64,000 bases of DNA from Halobacillus naozhouensis. GTDB taxonomy: Bacteria > Bacillota > Bacilli > Bacillales > Halobacillaceae. Positions 43,306 through 50,756 of the stretch are shown here, piece after piece (the first letter of the stretch is position 1; each line of letters opens with the position of its first letter). The notes under the pieces were generated by a model. The model saw nothing but the letters and a program-made list of their open reading frames with translations, was not told the DNA's origin and ran no database searches. The DNA is taken from contig NZ_CP121671.1 of the NCBI RefSeq assembly GCF_029714185.1, positions 2,046,001-2,110,000 on the forward strand. The letters are read 5' to 3'. The position numbers and the translations under genes are program-made.

Positions 43306-43860
43306 ATGTCTAAACTACGAATTTCCGTTCCTTTTACAGATGAACAGACGATTACTTCTTTAAAAGCTGGTGATCAAGTAACGATTAGCGGAACGATTTA
43401 TACTGCAAGAGACGCAGCGCATAAACGAATGGCCGAGCAAGTAGAAGCTGGGGAAAAGCTGCCCTTTGATATCAATAATCAAGTCATTTACTATGTAGGA
43501 CCGACACCTGCTAAACCCGGAGAAATCATTGGTTCGGCGGGGCCTACAACGAGCAGCCGCATGGACAAATATGCCCCTGGACTATTAGATTTGGGGTTAA
43601 AGGGAATGATTGGGAAAGGTTATCGAAATCAATCAGTCATCGATTCCATTGAAAAAAATAATGCGGTCTATTTTGGTGCTGTGGGAGGATCGGCTGCTCT
43701 AATTTCACGGTCCATTAAGAGTGTAGAAATGATCGCATATAAAGACCTTGGTACAGAAGCCATACGTAAAATGGAGATCGAGGACTTCCCAGCCATCGTC
43801 ATTAATGATAGTCAAGGGAACGATTGGTATCAATTAGCTTTAGAAAAATATCATAATTAA
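43306..43860 (+). CDS. Class I fumarase / L(+)-tartrate dehydratase beta subunit
   Basis: It is the partner of the preceding subunit, 184 residues. Family parts are LKAGDQVTISGTIYTARDAAHKRM, YYVGPTPAKPGEIIGSAGPTTSSRMDKYAPGLLDLGLKGMIGKG and AVGGSAALISRSIKSVEM. It closes the catabolic operon and is followed by a hairpin terminator at 43891. TGGAGGTTTTCC precedes the ATG. Confidence 0.9.
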   Translation: MSKLRISVPFTDEQTITSLKAGDQVTISGTIYTARDAAHKRMAEQVEAGEKLPFDINNQVIYYVGPTPAKPGEIIGSAGPTTSSRMDKYAPGLLDLGLKGMIGKGYRNQSVIDSIEKNNAVYFGAVGGSAALISRSIKSVEMIAYKDLGTEAIRKMEIEDFPAIVINDSQGNDWYQLALEKYHN

Positions 43861-43890
43861 ACTATCCAATTTTTTGGATCAATTAATCAT

Positions 43891-43926
43891 TCGAGTTGTC
43901 CTTAATGACGGCTCGATTTATTTTTT
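43891..43926 (+). terminator. Terminator of the second catabolic unit
   Basis: TCGAG and GTC (43891-43900) pair with GAC and CTCGA ending near 43916 around a CTTAAT loop, followed by a T-rich run. Confidence 0.65.
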
Positions 43927-44057
43927 CTGCATATTTCATGTATACCTTATCTATAAAGTGGGAACAAACGTTCTGATATTATAATATAAACGATAGATCA
44001 ATAATGTTTGATCATTGGATTGCGCAATCTTCTCATTTTGTGTAAAATCCATAATTG

Positions 44058-44128
44058 AAGTCTCCCTTCGGTACATAATTCGAGGTCATGCATGACACTC
44101 TCTATCGTACCAAGGGGGCTTTTTTTAT
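44058..44128 (+). terminator. Large structured terminator without an obvious gene
   Basis: AGTCTCCCTTCGGTAC pairs with GTACCAAGGGGGCT, enclosing a second hairpin with GTCATGCATGAC, and ends in seven T. It stands about 200 bases after the last catabolic gene and 680 before the next, so it may be a leftover leader or part of an untranslated RNA. The whole 43927-44808 gap shows no gene I can support; 44180-44280 has a GC-rich patch of unknown origin. Confidence 0.5.
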
Positions 44129-44808
44129 GCACATCGCAAATATATTGATATATCATCAAATCATTTCCTACAGGAATGCTCCTCGGGCAAAGCCCTGTGA
44201 GGTCTTACCTATCTCGCACGTCTATGTGTATTTCGGGCTGGGACTGCGGTTACTCGCCCCACCTAAAACCATTCCTCAGAGCATATATAGTAGTTTTTTA
44301 CTTCATTCAAAAGCAACAATCTTTTAGAAAACAGCCTTCTTTTATTATAGTCATCTGACAAGAACCAAGAAACAAAGAGAACTTTCAACCTTTGAATTTA
44401 CAATGTACATAATAATTCAAATTGCAATTGCTTTTTTCGCAGTCAGTATATGGCTTTTTACGATTAATTGTTGCGAGAGTGTTTAAGGGAGAAGGGGATA
44501 TCCTTTAAAAGGGGATTCTGATTTATGGATGGTTGAGTGAAAGAAGAATTAACTCTAACTTTTGGACAGTACTCCCTATTCAAGGTATACAAGATAGAAG
44601 ATTAACCTTTATTATCTTGGAATCGAGTCTTCCATAATCAGGGCTATTATCTTGAAGACTTGATTTCGGGATAATTACAAAAACTATTATGTTAAAATTT
44701 AGGTAAATTAAGCTATGAAAGGAAATTATAATAGGGGATTGGTAAAGAAAATTACTTGATACAACTCGCGGAGTATTTGAAATATTCATAAAGGGGAAGG
44801 GAGTACCA

Positions 44809-45345
44809 ATGTGTGTAACCCACCTTTACTCTGAATTTAACCAAACAGGAGATTACTTTGCCGAAGCATTTACAAGAACTCACAAAGTCTTCTTAGTAAA
44901 CTTAAGAGACACTGGTCACTCAGAGAAAGCAAAGGAACCGTATCAACTAAGCATGTTGGAAGCCATATTTGATTTAGAAGCTATTCGTGAAGAACTTGGA
45001 TTTAATAAGTGGGACTTCGCTGGCCATTCAACAGGAGGAATGTTAGTAATTTACGGAATTTACTATCCAGAATTTCTAAATTTTAATGTGATCGTCGGAG
45101 CAGCTGCAAGGGAATATATGACATTTTCAAGAGATTGCATTTATAATTCAGAGCATCCTAAATTTAATAGAATGCAGGAACTAAACGAAGCTTGGAAACG
45201 TAAGGATTTACAGCAAGAAAAAAGAAGTGAGCTAAAAGTTGAAAGGACAAAACTGTCTTTATTTGCTCCTGAAAAATATAATGAACTTTTTTCTTTAAAC
45301 ATACATATAGGTTTGTCTGCTATTCCAAGTTTAAAAATGCATTGA
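44809..45345 (+). pseudogene. Broken alpha/beta hydrolase
   Basis: The body is a clear alpha/beta hydrolase with nucleophile elbow GHSTGG (FAGHSTGGMLVIYGIYYPEFL) and the preceding LVNLRDTGHSEKA. Homologous sequence already starts upstream, in frame, around 44753 (LLDTTRGVFEIFIKG), but without a start codon, so the N-terminus has been lost or frameshifted. The C-terminus is replaced after SLFAPEKYNELFSLNIH by IS3-derived sequence near 45310. The remaining 178 residues lack the catalytic His region. GGGAAGGGAG before the ATG may be coincidental. Confidence 0.75.
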
Positions 45346-45605
45346 TTGATGACGCCTTAGAAACCTTTGAAATCAAACGTTCTCTTAGCCTAAAAGGCTC
45401 TCCTTATGACAACGCGGTAGCTGAAGCGATGTTTAAGGTAATTAAAACTGAATTCGTCTATGGGCAACATTTTGAAACCCAAGCTGAACTAGATTTGGAA
45501 TTATTTAATTATGTTCATTGGTTTAACCACATTCGAATACACAGTACAATCGGCTATTTGAGCCCCGTTGAAAATAAGTCTATGCACCTTAATAAAATTG
45601 TCTAG
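45342..45605 (+). pseudogene. IS3-family transposase OrfB, C-terminal fragment
   Basis: The 87 residues carry the end of a DDE integrase core: LKGSPYDNAVAEAMFKVIKTE with the catalytic Glu, then HWFNHIRIHSTIGYLSPVE. The rest of the element is gone: no OrfA, no N-terminal OrfB with the two Asp residues and no terminal inverted repeats were found. Homology begins slightly upstream in another start context (YSKFKNALIDD), fused to the hydrolase remnant. Confidence 0.88.
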
Positions 45606-45770
45606 TTTAATGTTGACATTCCAATTTTATTTGGTGCGTTACTATGGTTTGTTTTATTGGCTATACTTTTACATGTTGGTGAAAGATGGCTAAACAAAAA
45701 GAGTAGACAAGCTATTCTTTTAATAAGTGGTCTGGCAGTTCTAGTTTTTATTTCTTCAGTCAGTGTGTGA
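45606..45770 (+). pseudogene. Tail of a membrane protein (LysE-like)
   Basis: An open frame without a start reads IPILFGALLWFVLLAILLHV, a charged loop and a final helix (AILLISGLAVLVFISSVSV) to a TGA at 45768-45770. The pattern resembles the C-terminus of LysE/RhtB exporters, but the match is short. It directly follows the IS3 fragment and is best read as debris. Confidence 0.4.
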
Positions 45771-45847
45771 ACCAAAATTTTAAAAATGCATTAGCCCATA
45801 CGGTTACAGATCCATTTCTTTTAGTCTGAATCTAGTAGATGTTTTGG

Positions 45848-45999
45848 TGACTGGATTATGACTGGATACTGTTCATAAAGTATTAAAACTTATTATGTTT
45901 AATCAATTTAGTTGCTAAGGAAAACCTTGGTATAACAAGGTTCTACAGGGTCTGTTATAGTATTATTAGCTAAGCGAGTGAATGGGCGGCATGATGTAA
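45848..45999 (+). repeat. groEL-type attachment scar, right copy
   Basis: Tandem GACTGGAT block at 45848-45879 and the 20-mer GAATGGGCGGCATGATGTAA at 45980-45999, in the same order, orientation and spacing as at 19562-19713. Between them is a perfect hairpin (AACCTTG/CAAGGTT). The 45771-46349 gap otherwise holds no gene. Confidence 0.8.
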
Positions 46000-46199
46000 T
46001 CTTTCTAAAATCCTTTAATCTACATGAGGAGTGGAACACTGCAAAGAATGTGGGTCAGAATTTCGCTAGTTTTAGTTCATATTAGTTGGTTTTCCGTCCA
46101 ACTGTATCCTTGAAAACGTTTTTTTAGGGCTTTATCCAAATAAATTACTGTTAGTCTTACTATGTGAAAGAGACGCCTAAATGGGAGGTTAAATCGATC

Positions 46200-46236
46200 T
46201 GACCACCAAAAAGATGGTGACCACATAATTGACCAC
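46200..46236 (+). repeat. TGACCAC repeats, probable integrase arm sites
   Basis: Three direct copies of TGACCAC at 46200, 46218 and 46230, with an inverted copy at 46337-46343. The same heptamer occurs at 18527 and 18538 next to the left attachment repeat. Such short repeats beside a core are typical of tyrosine-integrase arm sites. Confidence 0.55.
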
Positions 46237-46349
46237 GTATTACCTAAAAGGGTATGAAATAGGGCGAAATTGCTTTAGGTATTGGAAGGGGATTTATTGG
46301 TATTTGTCAGTTATATCAATGGGAACGTATGTTTGTGTGGTCATGTGAT

Positions 46350-46432
46350 TAAACGAGTGATGTAAGAAACTTAAAGCGCTAACCCCTTATTTAATAGGAG
46401 TTAGCGCTTATTTCTTTTATAAATGACCACAA
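46350..46432 (+). repeat. Right 83-bp attachment repeat (attR), mutL 3'-end copy
   Basis: It repeats the last mutL codons (AACGAGTGATGTAA), the GCGCTAAC...GTTAGCGC hairpin and TGACCACAA, 78 of 83 identical to 18453-18535 in the same orientation. No mutL coding sequence precedes it, so this is the displaced 3' end left by integration. Confidence 0.9.
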
Positions 46433-46509
46433 AAGATATCGGAGATAAAAAATGAATTGCTCATGAAAAACCCATAAGGGTGTACAGTCTAACATCCATA
46501 TAGATATAA

Positions 46510-46525
46510 TCAAATAAATATTTGA
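46510..46525. promoter_or_regulatory. CadC-type operator, distal
   Basis: TCAAATAAATATTTGA is a perfect palindrome within ATAATCAAATAAATATTTGAA-like sequence, the form bound by ArsR/CadC metal repressors. It is about 185 bases upstream of cadC. Confidence 0.6.
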
Positions 46526-46623
46526 ATATTAAAAGAAAGTAGAAAGGTCTTCATGCCTCCTATTTTGTAGGGAATACGGGTAGATATTGCTGTAAATATA
46601 GCCCCCTTAGACGCGTTCATTTG

Positions 46624-46652
46624 TTGACAAAATTGATGGAGAAACATATGCT
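46624..46652 (+). promoter_or_regulatory. Promoter of cadC-cadA
   Basis: TTGACA (46624-46629), a 17-base spacer and TATGCT (46647-46652). Confidence 0.75.
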
Positions 46653-46660
46653 ATGGTTAA

Positions 46661-46683
46661 ATAATCAAACGAATATTAGAATG
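46661..46683. promoter_or_regulatory. CadC-type operator, proximal
   Basis: TAATCAAACGAATATTAGAAT shares the ATAATCAAA and AATATT-GAAT parts of the distal palindrome. It overlaps the expected transcription start, so CadC bound here would block the promoter. Confidence 0.5.
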
Positions 46684-46694
46684 AGGGTGATGAA

Positions 46695-47084
46695 ATGGCA
46701 GAAGAAACATTGAAAAGAAGTGTAAAAGACACGTGTGATACATTCTGTTTCGATGAACAAAAAGTGGATCGGCTCCAACCTCAAATGGAGAAGGTTCAAG
46801 GGGTAGAATTAATCTTTAAAGCTTTGTCGGACGCTACTCGACTAAAGATCGCCTATGCCCTGACATTAGATGAAGAATTATGTGTATGTGATGTCGCTAA
46901 TATCATTGGCTCGACAAAAGCTACCGCATCTCACCATTTGCGCCTTTTACGAAATATGAGATTAGCTAAATACCGAAAAGAAGGAAAATTAGTGTTCTAT
47001 TCTTTAGCCGATGAACATGTACACCAACTTGTCTCTATTGCCATGATTCACTCTAAAGAAGGAAATCAGACTGAACAAGCGTGA
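46695..47084 (+). CDS. cadC: ArsR-family metal-sensing repressor CadC
   Basis: This 129-residue winged-helix repressor releases DNA when it binds Cd, Pb or Zn. Metal-site cysteines are in the N-terminal arm (DTCDTFCFDEQ) and in the alpha-3 helix box ELCVCDVANIIG. The recognition helix is STKATASHHLRLL. The gene starts 43 bases after the -10, behind GAGGGTGATGAA, and is followed 21 bases later by cadA. Two palindromes upstream are likely binding sites. Confidence 0.93.
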   Translation: MAEETLKRSVKDTCDTFCFDEQKVDRLQPQMEKVQGVELIFKALSDATRLKIAYALTLDEELCVCDVANIIGSTKATASHHLRLLRNMRLAKYRKEGKLVFYSLADEHVHQLVSIAMIHSKEGNQTEQA

Positions 47085-47105
47085 GGATAGAACGGAGGAA
47101 TAAAA

Positions 47106-49592
47106 ATGAGCAGCACAGAAAAACAAGTGCAGGATAGCTGTTGCACAGACGATCATTGTTCATCCAAGCAGACACCTCAAACAGCTATAGATATAGATAA
47201 ACGAACTTCATGTTGTGGGGATAATGATTGTAAAGAAAGCAACGATTCAAATAATACGGATGAACAAAGCCAAAGTACAAGTTCATTAGAAACATTCGAG
47301 TATCAGATCAAAGGGATGGATTGTCCTTCTTGTGCAGCAACTATCGAGAAAAGTCTTACCAAGACAAAAGGGATCGAAACGGTTCAAGTCAACTACGGTA
47401 CCGGAAAAATGGCTATCGGAGCTAATCATTCCTCGGTTTCAGAGCAAATCCCGAAACAAGTCCGTAAGTTAGGATTTGAAGCTGAGGCCATCCCTGACAA
47501 GAAGAATACACAAACTTATAAGGTTGAGGGGATGGATTGCGGTTCCTGTGCGATGACTATCGAAAAGCATCTTACAAAAAATCCAAATGTAAAAGAAGTT
47601 AGTGTAAATTTCTCTACAGGGAAAATGCAAATTGACCACGATACCAATCAAGAGGAGATTATAAAAGAAGTAGAAAGGGCCGGTTTTGGTGCCTCTCTAG
47701 AATCCAAGAGAAAACAACAGGAGGACCCTTCTGAAAAAAAACAGAAGGATGCAACAACAACTATTTCTGGAATCCTTTTAGCCCTCGGATTCTTTGGTTC
47801 TTTTACTAACATTGCTCCTACATTAATTACAGTGTTATACGCCGCAGCGATTGTCATCGGAGGATATAAGCCAGCTAGAAGTGCTTTTTATGCCATTAAA
47901 AGTGGATCACTAGATATGAATGTATTAATGGCATCCGCAGCCATTGGCGCATCGCTTATTGGTGAATGGTTTGAAGGGGCAACCGTTGTCTGGTTGTTTG
48001 CCTTAGGAAATACACTGCAAAACAGATCGATTGAACGTACAAGGGAATCCATCCGGAGTTTAATCAACCTTACCCCGTCTGAAGCTTCCGTAAAAATAGG
48101 AGATAAAATGGTACGTAAACCCGTGGAAGATGTTTCGATAAATGATACGATCATTATCAAACCAGGCGAGAAGATCCCACTCGATGGGGAGATCATGACA
48201 GGAACGTCAAGTATCAATCAAGCTCCCATAACCGGGGAATCCATGCCCGTAGATAAGCAACAAGGGGACACGGTTTATGCTGGAACGGTAAATGAGAATG
48301 GATCATTAGAGGTTACAGTAACTAAGTTGGTAGAGGACACGACGATTGCAAAGATTATTCATCTTGTTGAGGAAGCGCAAGAGAAAAAAGCTCCAACTCA
48401 AGCCTTTGTCGATCGCTTTGCAAAGGTTTATACACCGATTGTTTTCGGCCTTGCCCTACTCGTAATGGTTCTTCCACCGTTATTAGGAATTGGGACATGG
48501 GGAGAATGGGTTTATAAAGGTCTTGCTTTATTGGTAGTGGCTTGTCCTTGTGCTTTAGTCATTTCCACGCCTGTAGCCATTGTTTCGGCCATTGGAAATG
48601 CGGCCAAAAATGGCGTTTTGATTAAGGGTGGTACATTTTTAGAGAAAGCAGGAGCTATTAAAACCATAGCTTTTGATAAGACAGGGACATTGACAGAAGG
48701 TAAACCAAAGGTTTCTGAAGTGTTAGTTATCCATGGAAATGAACAGGAACTGGTAAGCATTACACGAACCATCGAGGAACATTCCACCCATCCGATCGCG
48801 CAAGCGATTACGACCTATGCCGCTGAACGGAACATTCCTGCGAAAAACGGGGACTCTTTCAGTGCCATTACCGGTAAAGGCGCACAGGCAACGATTAATG
48901 GCGTGGAATACTTCGCTGGTAATCCCAAATTATATCATGAAATGAATGTGTCTCTTACGGATCTGGAGGATCGCATTCAGTCTCTACAGAAGGAAGGCCA
49001 CACACTAGTGGTGGTTGGTACTCGTTCAGAGGCTCTAGGGATCATTGCTGTGGCAGATACGATCCGAGATATTACCGTTCAATCCATTCAGAATCTTAAG
49101 CAAGTGGGAATGGGAGAAATGGTGATGCTGACAGGTGATAATCAAGGAACAGCCAAGAAGATGGCTACCCAAACGGGTGTGGATCGATATTTTGCTGAAC
49201 TGCTGCCCGAGGAAAAGGTAACAGCTGTGAAGAAGCTGCAGGAAGAAGGAAAAAGTGTCGCTATGGTTGGAGACGGCATTAATGATGCTCCTGCCCTTGC
49301 TACAGCCGATCTTGGTATTGCGATGGGCGGTGCAGGAACGGATACAGCTATGGAAACAGCAGACATTGTCTTAATGGCAGATAACCTAGAAAAACTTCCT
49401 CATACTATTAGTTTAAGTAGAAGAGCATTAGCTATTATCAAGCAAAATGTTTGGTTCTCCTTGCTTACAAAATTAGCCGCGTTGGTTTTAATTTTCCCAG
49501 GGATTTTGACCTTATGGATGGCCGTGTTAAGTGATACGGGAGCTGCCTTACTGGTGATCCTCAATAGCATGAGATTATTAAAGCAGAAATAG
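47106..49592 (+). CDS. cadA: P1B-type Zn/Cd/Pb-exporting ATPase CadA
   Basis: It is an ion-exporting ATPase of 828 residues in the membrane. A Cys-rich head (DSCCTDDHCSS, TSCCGDNDC) precedes two HMA metal-binding domains, with GMDCPSCAA (C73, C76) and GMDCGSCAM (C145, C148). The transport motif is C480-P-C482, the phosphorylated Asp is D524 in DKTGT, and the HP motif (EHSTHPIAQAI) and GDGINDAPAL hinge are intact. Two HMA domains instead of one, plus the extra Cys pairs, point to strong metal scavenging. It ends with a terminator. Confidence 0.95.
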   Translation: MSSTEKQVQDSCCTDDHCSSKQTPQTAIDIDKRTSCCGDNDCKESNDSNNTDEQSQSTSSLETFEYQIKGMDCPSCAATIEKSLTKTKGIETVQVNYGTGKMAIGANHSSVSEQIPKQVRKLGFEAEAIPDKKNTQTYKVEGMDCGSCAMTIEKHLTKNPNVKEVSVNFSTGKMQIDHDTNQEEIIKEVERAGFGASLESKRKQQEDPSEKKQKDATTTISGILLALGFFGSFTNIAPTLITVLYAAAIVIGGYKPARSAFYAIKSGSLDMNVLMASAAIGASLIGEWFEGATVVWLFALGNTLQNRSIERTRESIRSLINLTPSEASVKIGDKMVRKPVEDVSINDTIIIKPGEKIPLDGEIMTGTSSINQAPITGESMPVDKQQGDTVYAGTVNENGSLEVTVTKLVEDTTIAKIIHLVEEAQEKKAPTQAFVDRFAKVYTPIVFGLALLVMVLPPLLGIGTWGEWVYKGLALLVVACPCALVISTPVAIVSAIGNAAKNGVLIKGGTFLEKAGAIKTIAFDKTGTLTEGKPKVSEVLVIHGNEQELVSITRTIEEHSTHPIAQAITTYAAERNIPAKNGDSFSAITGKGAQATINGVEYFAGNPKLYHEMNVSLTDLEDRIQSLQKEGHTLVVVGTRSEALGIIAVADTIRDITVQSIQNLKQVGMGEMVMLTGDNQGTAKKMATQTGVDRYFAELLPEEKVTAVKKLQEEGKSVAMVGDGINDAPALATADLGIAMGGAGTDTAMETADIVLMADNLEKLPHTISLSRRALAIIKQNVWFSLLTKLAALVLIFPGILTLWMAVLSDTGAALLVILNSMRLLKQK

Positions 49593-49619
49593 GAAGGTGC
49601 AGACCTTCCTATTTCTTTT
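49591..49619 (+). terminator. cadC-cadA terminator
   Basis: AGGAAGGT (49591-49598) pairs with ACCTTCCT (49603-49610) and a T-rich run follows. Confidence 0.85.
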
Positions 49620-49646
49620 GCCTTTTTATTTTGGAAAAGGAATCCC

Positions 49647-49919
49647 TTACTCTTTATTTTCGTTCCAATCCCAGTGATTTTCTTGTTTTTTAAGATTTGA
49701 CTCTTCATCTTCAAGCTGATGGGTCGTGTGTTCGATCCCTAACTCTTCTTTTGAAATCTGGGTGTCTTGTAGAAGGATCTTGTCACGATTACTATTCTTC
49801 TTGACATCTAAGTGACCACTTAGGGCCGGATATTCCGTAGAAAGGCACCTCGCATGTTCAGGTTCTCCTTGGTATTGACCTTTACTTCTTAAAATATAAG
49901 CGACAATAATTAGTCCCAA
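49647..49919 (-). CDS. Hypothetical small protein, possibly a remnant
   Basis: An open frame of 90 residues starts with a TTG. It begins with a hydrophobic stretch (GLIIVAYILRSK) and continues as a very polar, Gln/Glu/Asn-rich tail. Coding-like sequence (VRYSF) extends upstream of the TTG, and there is no good ribosome site. I do not recognise a family. It may be a truncated membrane-anchored protein; the stretch 49920-50120 beyond it shows no gene. Confidence 0.3.
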   Translation of the reverse strand: MGLIIVAYILRSKGQYQGEPEHARCLSTEYPALSGHLDVKKNSNRDKILLQDTQISKEELGIEHTTHQLEDEESNLKKQENHWDWNENKE

Positions 49920-50120
49920 AAAGGAATACCTAACATTCCATAGCTAGCAACGGACGGAGGTTCAAAAGATCTTTGGTAGGCCTCCACAAATTAACACGTT
50001 TTAAGTAATTTTGAAGAGAAGTTATGAACAAGGAGTTTTAAAGATATGTACTAAAAACCGATTCCTGCGTAAGGAAATCAGCCTTTATGTTCCATATATT
50101 GTCTTATCATTGACCCCCGA

Positions 50121-50459
50121 TTAATAATAATAAAGATAGTAGTCTGGATAAGGAAATAGTGTCCTGAAAAGAAGATATGGGAAACGGCGTCGATGGTATC
50201 TACGATATCTTCTTCGATAGCCAAATTGCCTGTTTACCTGACTGCTATCAACCTCTTCGGGAACTAACATTCCCATGTTATTCTCGTCCATATCTGTGAT
50301 AATACCTTCAACGTGTGAACCGCCTCTCATCTCCCCTATAACATGGTATTCCATATATTTTTCACAAAGTTGATTTATATTAGGGTCCTGATATGCTCCC
50401 TGGACCCCTGGGTACATCTGATTTTCATAGTGCACTTCATGTACATTATTATTGTGCAT
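50121..50459 (-). CDS. Hypothetical basic Tyr/Arg-rich protein, possible spore-coat protein
   Basis: It is a 112-residue protein with an Asn/His-rich start (MHNNNVHEVHYENQMYPGV), a central domain (QLCEKYMEYHVIGEMRGGSHVEGIITDMDENNMGMLVPEEV) and a C-terminus of Arg/Tyr runs (YRRRYRRYHRRR, then PYPDYYLYYY). The start at 50459 is chosen for the GGAGGGAGGGA just upstream. Proteins of this layout are common in Bacillaceae. Compositional likeness to coat proteins and spore genes nearby suggest a coat role, but no function is known to me. Confidence 0.7.
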   Translation of the reverse strand: MHNNNVHEVHYENQMYPGVQGAYQDPNINQLCEKYMEYHVIGEMRGGSHVEGIITDMDENNMGMLVPEEVDSSQVNRQFGYRRRYRRYHRRRFPYLLFRTLFPYPDYYLYYY

Positions 50460-50756
50460 GGAAAATCCCTCCCTCCCTCCATCGTTACGGTAACCACCCA
50501 GGATGTGCATGTAATGATACTGAAGATAACACCTCGCCCCTTTTACCTATCATCAACTTCCCTCTTATATATTGGAGACTTTTGTATTTCAGTCATGGCG
50601 TTTGATTAGACTTTTCAGCAAGTGTGGTAATTTAGAAAAGAATAAAAAGGACGATGAATGAAAAAAATAGGATGGGCGTGACTATACGACAACCAAAGAA
50701 CTATCCGAAAAGTAACTAAAGAACACGATATTACAGACAATAAAGGAGGAAACAGG

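Noticed and set aside
44088..44358. Two overlapping open frames after the orphan terminator
   Set aside because: They run through the terminator stem, have no recognisable motif and no ribosome site. The GC-rich patch is unexplained but not supported as coding.
44580..44789. Minus-strand open frame of 69 codons
   Set aside because: AT-rich sequence with low-complexity residues, no ribosome site and no family resemblance.
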